A DNA stretch of 64,000 bases, taken from NCBI GenBank assembly GCA_911728435.2, contig OU452208.1, positions 5,456,001 through 5,520,000 of the forward strand, in the 5' to 3' direction. The position numbers and the translations under genes were made by a program. The notes beneath the pieces are model-generated. The model saw only the letters and a program-made list of their open reading frames with translations, did not search any database and was not told the DNA's origin. Each line of letters starts with the position of its first letter. Position 1 is the stretch's first letter. Source of the DNA: Apoderus coryli. Lineage: Eukaryota > Arthropoda > Insecta > Coleoptera > Attelabidae. Below, one piece after another: positions 26,435 to 38,800 of the stretch.

Positions 26435-26545
26435 TTAAACTATTTTCTAAATTACATTAATGGAACTCACCCTAATATTAAATTTACCATCTCTTGAAAT
26501 TAGTTTTATCATAAGTATAAAATCGGATTTTAGTTTGAGAATATT

Positions 26546-26879
26546 TTTTTTTTTTACAAAATAATCCATTTCGTACGAGGAGTGTAGATGATATGAATTA
26601 ATTTCAACTTAAAGTCAATACCTGTATGTCAATGTCAACCTTCAAATATGAAAGTTCTTGAATATCATAATAGTGTCAACAACATAGTTAAAAAGATTTA
26701 GTAATTTCTAAATACTTTTTCAAAGTTAACGCATGAATATGCGTAAAAAACGAAAAAAAATCGTATGTGAATATGAGCGTATGATTGAGATGTTATTTCG
26801 TACATTCTCATTAAATAATTTTAATTTTTAATTTTATATAAAAAATCTTTCCACAATGTGGTAAGTAACAAATAAAATA
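26546..26879. other. Spacer
   Basis: AT-rich, nothing recognised. Confidence 0.4.
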
Positions 26880-29180
26880 AACTTATAATAATAATAATAA
26901 TAATCGTCTTTATTGATGCAAAAAAAAATATAAAAAAGAATAAAGTAAATTAAAAAAAAAATAATAAAGTAAAATAAATTAAAATAAACTTAACAAGATG
27001 AGTCATGTAATTATGGCGAAGTTTAGCATTAAGCTATTCTTGCACTTAACCATAATATAACAGTACTAGAAAAAAAAGATAAAAAAAAATATATAAATAC
27101 AATGAGCCCGTGTGTGTACAAATTCACATTATATAGTAAAAGAAAAAACAACAGTCAATGATAGCTAAAACTAAATAAATGATAGCTAGTATAATTATAC
27201 ATAGAAAACAAAAACTAACAAATTTGCGGCGAACCATTTTACATAAAAAAGAAAAATCAGCATACAGTAAACACAAAATAAACTAAAGTGAGAAATAGCA
27301 TTCCATCATTAGCTCTTTTCTTATTTTTTTACGAAACTGGCTTACAATTAATACTTTATTTTCAGAATTCAAATTATTGTATAGTTTAACAGCATTCCAA
27401 GTAAAAGATTTTTTGAAAATAGCGGTATGAAAACGAGGCATAGTTAATAAACTCTGGCAACGCATATTTACAGAATAAATATGGTGTCTAAATATTAATT
27501 TCTCTTTTAAATACGTAGGTTTGGCGCATATCATTAATCGGTTTATGAAGGTTGCAAAATGGAACTTAACAACAAATTCAAACTTGAGCCACTCAAGCCG
27601 TTTTATGTACTGTGTTATGTGGTCAAATTTACGCAAATCAAAGATAAATCTGCAGCAAGTATTCTGAACATATTGCAATCTTCGCCTTTTAGCTAAGTCA
27701 ATACAGGGATAATAAACAATATTGCAGTAATTTAAAACAGATAACACTAATGACTCACACAACTTTTTTCGCATTTTGAAACAGCAAATATTTGTTTGCA
27801 TATAATAGCTTCAAGCGCACATACGTCGATTTGAGAATCTGATTTATATGGCCATCAAAACTAAGTTTTTCATCCAAGATCACCCCAAGTACTCTCATGT
27901 TTTCCGCGAACAGTAAGGTGTTATTTGCTAATCGCAAACTGATTCGTTCTTTAAGAGCAGCACGAGTGGTTTCTCGACAGAATAACATCATTTTGGTTTT
28001 ATTTGCATTTAATTTTAAATTATGCATTTCAGAGAATTCAGATATTGCAATCAAATCCTCTGATACCTGTTCGTTGACATATTCCGTTTTGGTTTGATCG
28101 ATAACATATAATAATTGGGTATCGTCCGCAAAAGCACTGACATTGCTAAAATTAACTTGATCAAAAATACTTGCTGTGTATACTATAAAGAGTAGCGGAC
28201 CCAAAATTGATCCTTGCGGAACGCCAGAAATGACAGGCTTTGCAACCGATGACAAGTTATTGATGCAAACACTCTGTGTACGATCACTCAAATAATTGCG
28301 AAAGAACAAGACACAATCCTCCGCAAAGCCATAATAAACAACTTCGAACATAATAGATCGTGATCGATAGTGTCAAAGGCTTTGGAAAAATCTAGCGAAA
28401 TCAATAGTGCTGCCCGTCCATTGTCAATAGCTCGAAAAATATCATCCAGCAGACTTAACAACGCGGTAGTTGAACTGTGGCACCTTCTAAAGCCCGACTG
28501 AAGTTTAGGAATAATGCTGTGAGCATCTAGGTATTCAGTTACTTGAGTAGCGACAACTTTTTCAAGAATTTTTGAAATAACAGGCAACTAACTAATTGGT
28601 CGTTAATCGCTGACACTTTGAGGATCTTTGACTTTCGGCAAGGGATAAATCTTTGCCTGTCGCCACGATTTTGGGAAATATTTACATTCGAGGCAGCAGT
28701 TGAATATATGAACAATATGATTCAATAATTTTGGAAGGCATAATTTTATCATTTGTAAAGATATCCCATCTATGCCACAAGCATTAGATTTTATCGATCT
28801 TATCGCTTTCTCGATATCCACAATATATGCTAATTTCAAGTTGAAATTCAGAGAATCCTCAAATTTATGCGAGTTAAAATAGTGTATGGCATCATCACAG
28901 TTATTGCTTTTATTGAAAACTTTTACAAAGAAATCATTAATTCTTTCGACATCACTCAGAAACGAAGGTAAACTAGTTTTGTTTTGTGTTTTAATATTGA
29001 GTGATTTCAGACCTGCCCAAATATCTTTCTGACTTCCTTGCCTCTCAAGAAACTGTAAATATGCCATTTTTTCCTGCCTAATTGCCGTAACTGCAAAATT
29101 ACGCAGTCTTTTATAATTTATCCAATCAGTTTCTGATTTAGAAATATTGAACTTGACGTAGTCTTTATTATAACAATATT
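26880..29180 (-). mobile_element. Non-LTR retrotransposon, Jockey/CR1-like, 5'-truncated
   Basis: Minus-strand LINE whose 3' end lies at the (ATA)n tract 26884-26906, with an AATAAAGACG signal just before, and whose 5' truncation is near 29170 within the coding region. The coding part is split into four frames (see next). The last 140 bp of its 5' side were copied in the tandem duplication at 29031-29540. Confidence 0.85.
27283..29165 (-). pseudogene. LINE reverse transcriptase with frameshifts
   Basis: Fragments in order: 28603-29165 (DIWAGLKSLNIKTQ, ACGIDGISLQMIKLCLPKLL, FPKSWRQAKIYPLPK), 28288-28587 (PVISKILEKVV, LQSGFRRCHSSTTALLSLLD, LLISLDFSKAFDTIDHDLL, motif A), 27755-28351 (SGVPQGSILGPLLFIVYTAS, motif B; AFADDTQLLYVID, motif C; LNANKTKMMLF) and 27283-27801 (KKLCESLVLSVLNYCNIVYY and the Arg-rich thumb). 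Breaks at about 28590, 28320 and 27775 are frameshifts; a TAA also lies between the first two fragments. The catalytic FADD box is intact. The endonuclease domain is missing. Confidence 0.88.
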
Positions 29181-29540
29181 AAAAAGTTTTTTTCAGACGT
29201 AATAATTTTTATATAATCAATCAGACAAATAATGTCCATTACTACTATTTTCTAAATTGTGAAAAACCACTGATGATGAGGTTCAGACTTCCTTGCCTCT
29301 CAAGAAACTGTAAATATGCCATTTTTTCCTGCCTAATTGCCGTAACTGCAAAATTACGCAGTCTTTTATAATTTATCCAATCAGTTTCTGATTTAGAAAT
29401 ATTGAACTTGACGTAGTCTTTATTATAACAATATTAAAAAGTTTTTTTCAGACGTAATAATTTTTATATAATCAATCAGACAAATAATGTCCAATACTAC
29501 TATTTTCTAAATTGTGAAAAACCACTGATGATGAGGTTCA
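29031..29540. repeat. 255-bp tandem duplication
   Basis: 29031-29285 and 29286-29540 are identical except for one base (CCATTAC versus CCAATAC near 29233/29488). The unit joins the 5' end of the LINE to about 100 bp of a PLE terminus. The junction falls inside the hammerhead helix II loop, so the first copy has a cut ribozyme and the second a complete one. Confidence 0.95.
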
Positions 29541-29620
29541 TGACCTCGAAACATCTATGGTGCTGGCTGTTAAATTAAATTATACATGCGATTATTGTGG
29601 AGTAGACGAGTTTCATTCAT
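29150..29620 (+). mobile_element. Penelope-like terminus, P1-related
   Basis: After the hammerhead the sequence runs to GTGGAGTAGACGAGTTTCATT at 29598, close to the arm of P1 (GTGGAGTAGACGTCGTTTTATT at 5510). No PLE coding sequence is adjacent, so this is a solo end. Confidence 0.5.
29517..29562 (+). ncRNA. Hammerhead-like motif in a PLE end
   Basis: ACCA, CTGATGA (29524-29530), helix II GAGGT/ACCTC around a TCATG loop, GAAAC, ATC and ATGGT. Core boxes and helix II are good; helix I needs two unpaired bases and helix III is minimal. Confidence 0.6.
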
Positions 29621-32253
29621 ATAAGTATAAAAGGTTTAAATTTGTGTTTCCACTATTTTCATATTCGTCAGTGATCAAACAATATCTTGGGATTTTGCAG
29701 GCTGCAATTCAACCCTACCCTACCCTATTTGTATGTGAGGAATACACCTTTTAGAGGAGAAATCGGCGATCTCAACAACCTCGTCCTTTTGCTGCGTGTC
29801 ACTTAAAAATGTCGGTATAATAGGATCAATTAAACATGAATACGCCACTGCGTACTCAGATATCGGAAGCAACTTACTGGGCATTTATATCCATAGTATT
29901 AGAGAAGCCATTGATTTTAATTAAGCCCACAATGGGATTTAATCCAATTACACATAAAAAAAAGAATCAAACTAACACAGGAGCGAAAGAAAGAGATGGC
30001 GATTGCAGAAATAATCAGTACACAAGCCGGCTGAAGCAGGAATTACACGACATTTTACTTGCGGAATCGGTTGTATTAAATTACGAAATTAGTCTGCATC
30101 CTGCGCCCAAATGGGATTATTTTTAAACTCTTTATTTACCTTATTGAAAAACTGGCAGAAATTTAATTAAAAGAGATTAAAAGGCGATGTCACGCTGTGT
30201 TGTGCGGCTGCGATTTTTGTTGTTTCCTTCGCATGAGTTTTTAAAGAAAATTAACGAGGTTTAAGCTAAAACATGATTTTTTTTTTGTTGTGTAATGGAT
30301 TTACATTGTAACTTGAGAAGTTGGAAGAAACATTAATTAAGAGAAATGATCAACACAGGAATTTGACAAAAGAAATTAATTTTTCAATAGTTTTGACGGC
30401 AGGTTCAATGAGCCAGACTATGTGTTAGACCTGATGTTTTTCATAATTGGAGCTTCGCTGAATGTGACATTCGAACTGCTGACTTTTGTTAACCCTACAG
30501 AGGTCGCGCTAGTTTTCAGACGCAAACGCTCGCGATTAGCAAACAAAGAGGTTTTTCAAATATTTATTAAACCATCAGGTAATACAAGGAAACAGAACTT
30601 ACTAAATACAGTGTGTCCCAAATTTGGCTTACATGCATTGCTATCTTGGAAACGGTTAGAGCTACAAGGTCGGTTAAATTAGGAAAGTTTTAGAGAATTT
30701 TATTATAAATTAAAATCTGCCTTAAGATTTGCAATATCTTTTATATTGCTTGGCAAACGCATCTGTGACAACGAAAGGAATGCGTACAAAAAAATCCTGT
30801 ATTGCCAAATTTAACTACAAAAAATCACTAGTTCTAGAAAAGAAGTAGTATTAATTTGAAAATCGATTTTTTACAATTACAAATCAAAATAATGAAAAAA
30901 GCTTAGCATTTTTAAGGGGTTGTTTGTTTTATTTTTATTTAATAACTAAAATTTTTACCACTAAATATTAAAATAGAGAAAAGAAACTACGATCTTCTGT
31001 AAAATCGGCAATACCATGCGAAATGGGTGGTTAGACGCCGCCTGAATCATCCTAATTGGTGCGTAGACCCTCGCACGTTTTGTCGCCATGCGGGTATTCA
31101 AGTCGCAATTGGTGGAAACTGAGTTCTTCCCCGCAATTGTTGCCACCCCTCGAGGTAATGTTGAATCAGCCAGTGGCAGAGTGGTGTTATTTATACTTTT
31201 GTTGTCATGTATGAGTTGCAATATTATCAAATATTATATCAAATTATTATTGTATATTTAGTGTTCTGTTACTTTAGTGTTTTAGGTTCAAAACAATTTT
31301 TCTTTGTTCTTGTAGAAATATTAGCTTACACATTGTTTGTTGTTTATTAAGGCATCAAAACTGGAAATTTTTATTGAATCTACTTAGAATTTTGGTATTT
31401 TATAAACGAAATATTTAAAACAGTTAATTATAGTTTCTAAACGTGACTTAAAGCAACAAAAAGATCCAAGATATTTTAATTATTTTCGATAAGTGTTAAG
31501 TTGTTAGATTTTTTTGTTTAAATCAAGCAAGTATTTAATTTATTTCGTTAAGTTGTTTTAGAATGTTTTTGTTTTATATAAGACCGTTTTATTTTCATTT
31601 TTGGTATGCAAACTTTAGTACATATTTAAAATAAAATAAATAAAATACTTCTTCGGTGTTATAGATTAATAGCACGTGAAGAACTTTTCATTAATATTAT
31701 TTTTTTAGTAACACATAAATATTTATTATAACTAAAATTTTACAACGTATGCCGCTGGAAATTTTATTAATGAAATCAGCCATGTTTTATTACAACTGCA
31801 TTCCCCTTACCGATGCCGCGCTCTTACAGATCAATTTGCCAAACAATAGTATTTGAGATAATGAGGAAAAACCAAAATTCTGCATTTTTAATTTTTGCCT
31901 GAGGCTTGTAAATGACTGGTAGTATAGTCTTATGGTTCATACATTATTAGAAGAATTTAACTGAGGTTAAAATAATTTTCTAACTTCATTTGTTTTTGAG
32001 ATATTTCCATAAACTTACGGACGCCATGTTATATTTTTCAAAAGAGTTTTGAAAGGACTTTTCATTGATGTATCACAAGCTTAGCTTGTTGTTTTACTTA
32101 AGTTCTAAAATGCAAAATTATATCAGGTCGGAAGTATGACGCGTAGCGGCCATTATGACACACATAAAATCAGTTTCAGTCAATCAATGTGTATCTGCGT
32201 ATGTGTGTTTAATGTAGTTTTTATTTAGGTAAAATGCATTTTGACGTATAAGA
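29621..32253. other. Spacer with a repeat end and a GC-richer patch
   Basis: No gene named. 30610-30680 (GTGTCCCAAATTTGG... GAAACGGTTAGAGCTACAAG) resembles ends of IS630-type insect elements. 31010-31170 is clearly richer in G+C than its surroundings and holds a 89-codon minus frame (30961-31230; LPRGVATIAGKNSVS) that I cannot identify. The rest is AT-rich. Confidence 0.4.
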
Positions 32254-33324
32254 ATGGCTAATAATAATAATTATTATTCTAACGAAGAAAACTTGGATAT
32301 GTTTGAACTTAAATGTAACACGAATACCGTCGCCGCATCGCAGGCGTATGGAGAACAGTTTCCGGAACTACATCAACCCAACCAAAGACATTTTAGATCC
32401 ATAGTTAACTTATTAGCGTATGGATCTTTTGTAAAACCGAAACCTCAAATCTATACACAAAATAATGATGTAAGAGATGCTACTATAATAGAAAACGTCT
32501 TACATGACCCAACAACATCGGTAAGAAAACTGGAAGAACAAACAGGAGTTCCTAAATCATCTCTGCAAAGAGTTTTGAGAAAACATCACTATCATTCATA
32601 TAAACCGCATATTGTGCAAATAATTTTAATAGACGCATCACGTTTAGTGAATGGTTTATAAATAAATGTCAATTTTCAATTTAAAGTTATTTGAACCGAT
32701 GAAACCCGATTTACGAATTGCAGAATATTCAAATTTTTTTGAAAATGTTATTTGGACAGATGAGGCTCACATAAGTAGTGCTGGGATATTTAATCGGCAT
32801 CACGAACACTGGTGGTCTGATAGCAATCCTCATCGTGCTACTGTCCAACATCAAGGTCGATTTGGTTTTAATGTTTGGTGCGCAATAAATTCTAGCGGAA
32901 TTTTAGCCTACAAGATATTTGAAGAAAATCTTACCAGCAATCGTTATAACAAGATTGTTAATGAAAAAATAATTTCGAATTATTTAGACAATATTCCACT
33001 GGCTGAACGAAGACATGTATTTTTCCAGCAAGATGGCGCGCCACCGCATAACAACAGAAATTTAAGGGAAATATTGTTTACAAATTTTGGTAATAATTGG
33101 ATAAGCACTAACGGTCCAGTTGCTCGTTCTCCAGATATAACACCACGTGATTTTTTTTAATGGGGACATCTAAAAGATAAAGTTTACAAAACTAAAAGTC
33201 TTTCTATTGAAGAATTAAAAGAAAATTTCAGACAATGTATAAATTCAGTTTCAAACATTCATGTTTATAATGCTATTAGAAGTATTGATAAGAGGTGTGA
33301 TATGTGTATTCGAAATAATGGATA
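32254..33324 (+). pseudogene. IS630/Tc1/mariner-superfamily transposase, dead
   Basis: Frame 1 (32254-32661) has an N-terminal helix-turn-helix (AASQAYGEQFPELHQPNQRH) and a second one (TTSVRKLEEQTGVPKSSLQR). After a frameshift near 32650, frame 2 (32666-33160) has VIWTDEAHISSAG (first Asp), HHEHWWSDSNPHRAT, FGFNVWCAIN, FFQQDGAPPH (second Asp) and RSPDITPRDFF (third Asp), with 38 residues between the last two. A TAA at 33158-33160 replaces the usual Leu codon of DFFLWG; the frame then goes on as WGHLKDKVYKTKSLSIEELK to TAA about 33322. No terminal repeats were identified. Two or three lesions make it inactive. Confidence 0.85.
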
Positions 33325-34094
33325 ACATTTTCAACATTTAAGATCAGTTTAGTTTAATTTAAATTTTTTTTCTACCACACTTAAAATTGTCAGATTATCA
33401 ATCTTAGCTGCAATAACATTAACACTTATTATGTTTAATCATACGTTTTAGGTCTGAATTTTGTAAATGATACATAATTAATAAGGTTTTCTTTTAACCT
33501 TCCAAATATTTTTCTATAATGCTGTGTTGTTTCTGGGTATCAGTTGCAGCACGTTTCAGCTGCAACATTAGCATTTTTCTTGTGTTGAATAAAACATTGA
33601 AACAGTTAACATCTCTAGCCTACTTAGTAAATTTTTATAATTAATAATAATAAAATATGGTTTTCATTTATTTTTATTCAGTTTTACTAAATATGTAGCT
33701 ACTTGTCATACATGGTTGTAAAGGGAATGAAATTTAGAATTTACTGACGCTTTAACATATAAGGTATTCCGTTTAAGAAAACAAAGTTGATAGCGACAAT
33801 TGGACTTCGAAAAAAATTCTTGATACGGCATCAAATTATCTCTAACATTTATAAAACATTTTTCCCGTAACTCTAAAAACAACCGAAATATAAAGTAAAA
33901 AAGAAAATGACAAAAAATGAAAATCGCCCTGTATAAAGAAAACTAATCAAGTTAGCCGCGCTCCGATTACGGCATTAAACTAAGCTCAAAAAAATCGAAC
34001 GTGACGTGTCATTTAGTTTCACTCTATTTATTACGGTTTACGCTGTACCGTATAAAAACATTGAAATTTGCCCATCCTGTAAAAAAGTCACTAA
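33325..34094. other. Spacer
   Basis: No gene. ATCGCCCTGTATAAAG at about 33924 and CATCCTGTAAAAAAG at about 34073 resemble MITE ends. Confidence 0.4.
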
Positions 34095-34385
34095 ATTCCT
34101 TACAGTGGAACGCCTCTGAAAAAGTCCATGTTGTTGCCAGACCAACTTAGACTGCACCTGCTTGAATAGCTTATTGTGCAGTACAATCTCAAACACTTTA
34201 GAGAAATTTGATAGGAAGAAATTGGCCGATAATTTACAATTCTGTCAAGTTCCCCAGACTTATGTACAGGGCATACACGACCCATCTTCCAAGGGTCAGG
34301 AAATGTGTTAGATTGTAAAGAAAGGTTAAATATATATTGCAAAGGTTTGGCAAAGACGATGCCACAATCACATTTTAACGGCCAT
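34095..34385 (-). pseudogene. LINE reverse transcriptase fragment
   Basis: Minus strand reads KPLQYIFNLSLQSNTFPDPW, KMGRVCPVHKSGELDRIVNY and RPIS, then after a frameshift NFSKVFEIVLHNKLFKQVQS and QQHGFFRGV. This is the region of fingers motifs 1-2 of a Jockey/CR1-type LINE RT (P-W-K-V-P-KSG, NYRPIS, SK-FE). Less than 100 codons remain. Confidence 0.75.
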
Positions 34386-35952
34386 TAATGTTATACACAT
34401 CATGATCATTTGGCCCTTTGTATCGGTAGTACGCCTGTTCGGAGATACGGTTCACTTTGAACGCGTGATTTTGTTAGGACTTATACTTTCTTTTTGCCCA
34501 TTTCTCGTGTTAGCCCGGTGAAGTTGACAATAGTAGCCTTCCCGATAATACCGAATCACTATGTTTTGTAAACATACCTTTTCCCGAGAACTTTGAATAG
34601 CCCACTCAGGATAAATCTATGGGAAAGCAGGACTAGGTATGTATAAATCTATCCATGCTAGTTGAGTATGCCATATGCCTTGGAAATTGGGTTACAGTGT
34701 ACTATTATTGTAGAAACGGCCATCATAGTTAAAATATTATTCATGCACATTTCAAAATATATTTCACTTACTATAACCATTGTGCTCTCTCACAACTATG
34801 TAAAATTCCTCCAATATAATATTCCTACTAGCTTTGCGTCCCTTTTTGAGAGAATTTTCTTGAGAAAGCTGCTTTTCAAAGAGAACATTTCTACCGACAT
34901 ATATTTAAGAATTCGCATACGCTCCAAGGAACTTGAAGGATGTATAATATAAATGTATGTTATGCCTTTATAAAAATTTTAAAATCTCTATTAAAATGAA
35001 TAAAAAAATATATAAATGCAAAAAGAAAATGCTTACGGTTGCCAAAAGTTGGAAAACGAAACTTTCGAAATTCCTAAATACGTTATTATGAAGTTATGCA
35101 AGATGGGCATATATACGAGTATTTCGATGTTGTATAAGGTACAGCGGAAATAGAGCCAAACTATGTAACATATTTATTCCGTTCTAGTTTTTGGAGTGGA
35201 ATTTCAGTCTCCAAATGCAAAAGTGCCTAGCCTATTTTCAAAATCAGTCAAATCCATTTTGCCACATTTTACAGGAAACGGGAAAAATGATTACAGATTT
35301 CTTAAAACTGTTTAAGCTTTCAACATTTTTTTTTTATAATAAAAATGGCAGGAAAGTCGTTGAATGTTGTTATAACAATGAGAGAGGCGAAAACTCCCTG
35401 CATTTTTCGATTTAAAATTGAAGATAGCTGCCTTTGAATCCAACATGTGGATTTGTCTTATTTTGAAAATAACGGTAATGGATATGGCTCATTTAGAAGT
35501 TTACATTTACCTATTGGTATATAACCATTTTGAATTAGCGGGTATTATTTACATTCAGAAAGAATGCTAATTTTATAGCTCAATCCAAATGAATCCCAAT
35601 ATGCTATTCAAATTGTTACTGGTTCGATTCAAGTTTTACGAGCGGCTTGTAATTCAAGTTTGAAATAAAGAAGAACAACCAAAGAATATCAACTTTATTA
35701 ATATGTATTAAAGTAATGTAAAATTACTCACCTATTATGATTCTGGATCTCTGTCGGTCATCCACTTTTATTAATTAAATGACCTATCTGTTCACCAACA
35801 TAACGAAAACTTTATTAGAAATAAAACGCAAAAGTTTTTTGCTCAAAACAACTAATTTAATAATTAAAACTAATAAAGAAAATGAATAACAACAAAGATA
35901 ATAACAACAACGATAATGAAAATTTAGAAGAAAATCTTATTCATTAATGTAC
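34386..35952. other. Spacer
   Basis: No recognisable gene. Frames of 74-96 codons at 34662-34952 and 35191-35415 show no motif. Confidence 0.4.
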
Positions 35953-36990
35953 AACTTAAATAATTACGAATAATTATATTAATTCCTATACGAAACTTTA
36001 ATTACAATTGAAAACTGAATTTATTTCAAATACTAAAATAAACAACTTTAATCTTTATAAAAATTGATTGGAAACAAAAAGGCCTTCAATTAAAAAGAAT
36101 TAACAAAGAACTTACTGAACTTGAACTTCGATTATTATTAAGAAACTTTATACAATTAGAAATCACATCTAGACTCTACCAAGGCTAAAACGAATCTAAA
36201 CTCGAAAATCCGATTGTATTTCCAAAACACTTAACATACATGAGAAGTAGGTACTAGATTGAAAATAGCCAATCAGAAAAAAAAGGCATTTTTACAATAT
36301 AAAGATACATCTACAGGGTGAGAGATTCAGAAATAAAATACATTTTTATGTCGACTTTAACAACGGTTGTTAATTGTTAAGATGTCCTATGTTGGAGATT
36401 TTTCAGAAGATCAACAAGACACTCCTGTTTGTAAAGTTAAGAACCATACGATTATATAATGACTTCTTAATCTCCGGAAAAGCTAAGTGGATGAAAACCC
36501 ATGTTCATATTTTCTGCGCCCTTTATATTTATTCTTTGTTATGGGAAACGTTGTTAACTCCCCAACTACTAGCTTATGTATATAATAATAAAAGTCCGAC
36601 ATTTAATTTACATGAAGGTATTTTGATGTTCAAAAGTGAGACCACACTGTATTTAAAACATGTCATTCTTCGAACAAGAAAACACGGTCCATCTGTTTCT
36701 AAAAGTTGAACAAAGAAAAGAGACAAAAATTAAATATTTTTGTTATTCATGTACCTACTTGCAGATGTGTTAATTGCGTTTCGTAAAACCCATATCAATA
36801 AACGATAAGATAGATAGAAAACAGACCCTTAAATTTTATAACTAAAAGGACAGTTTAGGAACATTTGTTAACAATCTACTTAAAGTAATATTCACAAAAA
36901 TATTATATTTCCCAAACTAAGAGAAAATATCTATATAAAAACCCCAACTAGTATCCATAATACCAGTGGCGTGGTGTCTTGTTACAGGTA
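35953..36990 (+). repeat. Repeat family X, copy 2 (without the two inserts)
   Basis: Gives the undisturbed version of the sites where copy 1 carries the piggyBac element (TTAA at 36136-36140 region) and the hammerhead element. After about 36620 it differs from copy 1 for some 220 bp and rejoins it at the ATATTATATTTCCCAAACTA block. The 111-codon frame 36374-36709 has no known content. CTATAAAGATAC-like and AATAAA boxes suggest a transcribed repeat, perhaps a solo LTR. Confidence 0.85.
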
Positions 36991-37164
36991 AATGGTATTG
37001 CTTTATTAAGCAAACAAATTATTTTACTACTTACTTAATAAGAGAAAGTATGTAAAAAAATATATATTATTAAATCTGGGCATGTATCTTGTACTTCACA
37101 GCAAATGTGTTGTTCAGTTTGGTCATTCTGGTTTACAGCAGTGTCTGGACTAAACCATTTTTAT
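36991..37164. other. Spacer
   Basis: Nothing recognised. Confidence 0.4.
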
Positions 37165-37261
37165 AATATAATAATAATAAATCGACTTTATTTCAATTCT
37201 CAGTTTAACGTCACAATATATTTATATATACATTAACAACTGTATCAATTTGTAAATGTTA
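37165..37261 (-). mobile_element. LINE 3' tail fragment, minus strand
   Basis: TAATAATAATAAATCGACTTTATTTCAATTCTCAG, read in complement, is an AATAAAGTCGATTTATTATT end, like the 3' end of the LINE at 26.9 kb. It sits head to head with the plus-strand LINE that follows. Confidence 0.55.
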
Positions 37262-38800
37262 ATGGTTTGCTACCAGAACGTCAATCTGAATTTAGGCCAG
37301 GTTTTGGCTCAACATCACTGTTGTTACATGTAAACGATTTGATAATTCGTGGTTTAGATAATAAGATGGCGACTATATTAGCGCTATTGGATTTTTCCAA
37401 GGCATTTGATTGCGTGGACCATGAGTTGTTGTATGCCAAGCTTCATTACCTTGGTGTGAGTGATAAGGGTATTCTGTTTTTCAAAAATTACTTGTATGAT
37501 CGGCAGCAGTATGTCAGAGTGAATGGGAGAGTATCTGATGTGGCAAGGGTGGATTCTGGAGTGCCACAAGGCTATATTCTGGGTCCTCTTTTATATTTAT
37601 TGTATACGTTTGATTTGGGGAGTTGCGTGAGATTTGGCATGAGTGAATCGTATGCGGATGATACACAACTTATTTATACATTTGATCCATCTGACTATAG
37701 TGAGGCTGAGGCAAATATAAATTCTGATTTATGCAATATATCGGAATACTGTAAGAAACATAGTTTGAAATTAAATGCTGGTAAAACTCAAGTCATGATC
37801 TATGCATCAGAAAATATTTTACACTTTTTAAAGAACTATATAGTTCTGGAACTGGAAAGTCAACCTTTGCATTATGAATCGACCGCTGAGAATTTGGGAA
37901 TTCTATTTGACTGCAAAGTGAGATTTGATCAACACATTAATAATTTAAATAAAAAGTCGTACCTAGCATTAAAAGTATTGCATGCCAACCGAAATATTCT
38001 GAATTTTACAGTCCGTAAAAAATTATGTGAGTCATATATATTATCTTCAGTTGCCTATGGTTTAATTTTGTACTATACGGCACTAACGGTACTTGATAGA
38101 AATCGACTTTAAAAAATACAAAATAACTGATGTCGTTTTGTATGTTGTTTGAAGAAATATTATCATGTCTCTGCAAAGATAAGGGAACTCAATTGGTTGA
38201 ATGTGTACAAATTATTTGTATACTTATTCCTTTCTTTTTTGTTCCGGTTAATTCAATCATCTATGCCAGCTTATTTAAAGGATAAACTTGTTATCAGAGA
38301 TGAGGTTCATAATGTGCCCTTGAGAAATAGGAATCTTCTTACTAGGTATGCCTCAGCATAAATCTGCATTATTTAAAAGAAGTTTTACGTACAATAATGC
38401 TGTAAAATAGCACAGTTGATTGACTAGGGATGTTTCAACTTTCAGTAGGTAGTTATTAAATTTAATTGTCTAGTTATATGTATGTATGTTTTTGTTTATA
38501 TTGATAAGTTTTGTTTTTGTCTTATTCGTAATTTAATTTGTTTAGTTTAGTTTCTGTTTGAATAGTTTTCGTAATTAAATAAGAATTGGAATTTTTTGTA
38601 GTTAAGAATATAAATATCATTGTTTTGTATTAATACAATTCATCTAAGTTATGTGTTTAGTTTTTATATTGTTTAAGTGGTTAATGTTGAGTAGCGGCCT
38701 TTTTTTTACTCAAAAGAAAAGAACCAGTTAGACTTCGCCGTTTAAGATGTATATTTTTCTTTATATAATCTTAATAAAGCCTATTATTATTAATATTCTA
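37262..38800 (+). mobile_element. Jockey/CR1-like LINE, 5'-truncated
   Basis: Plus-strand LINE beginning within the RT domain and ending with AATAAAGCC(TATTATTATTAA) at about 38770-38793. The reading frame (37267-38361) is followed by about 420 bp of 3' untranslated sequence. Confidence 0.85.
37267..38361 (+). pseudogene. LINE reverse transcriptase, frameshifted
   Basis: LPERQSEFRPGFGSTSLLLH, ILALLDFSKAFDCVDHELL (motif A), DSGVPQGYILGPLLYLLYTF (motif B), ESYADDTQLIYTFDPSD (motif C, YADD) and KLNAGKTQVMIY, then the thumb-like RKKLCESYILSSVAYGLIL. The first frame ends at 38112 after DRNRL; the C-terminal part is found in another frame at 38149-38361 (SSMPAYLKDKLVIRDEVHNV, RNRNLLT). A frameshift and loss of the N-terminal half make it inactive. 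Confidence 0.88.

Larger units (their letters stand above)
25990..26545 (-). mobile_element. Penelope-like element, strongly 5'-truncated
   Basis: Consists of the end of a PLE frame (26165-26434), a hammerhead-like motif on its sense 3' side (26002-26038), and short inverted arms: AAACTAAAATCCGACTTTA at 26081-26099 and the complement near 26513-26536 (about 20 bp with mismatches). The plan agrees with the other PLEs here. Confidence 0.65.
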
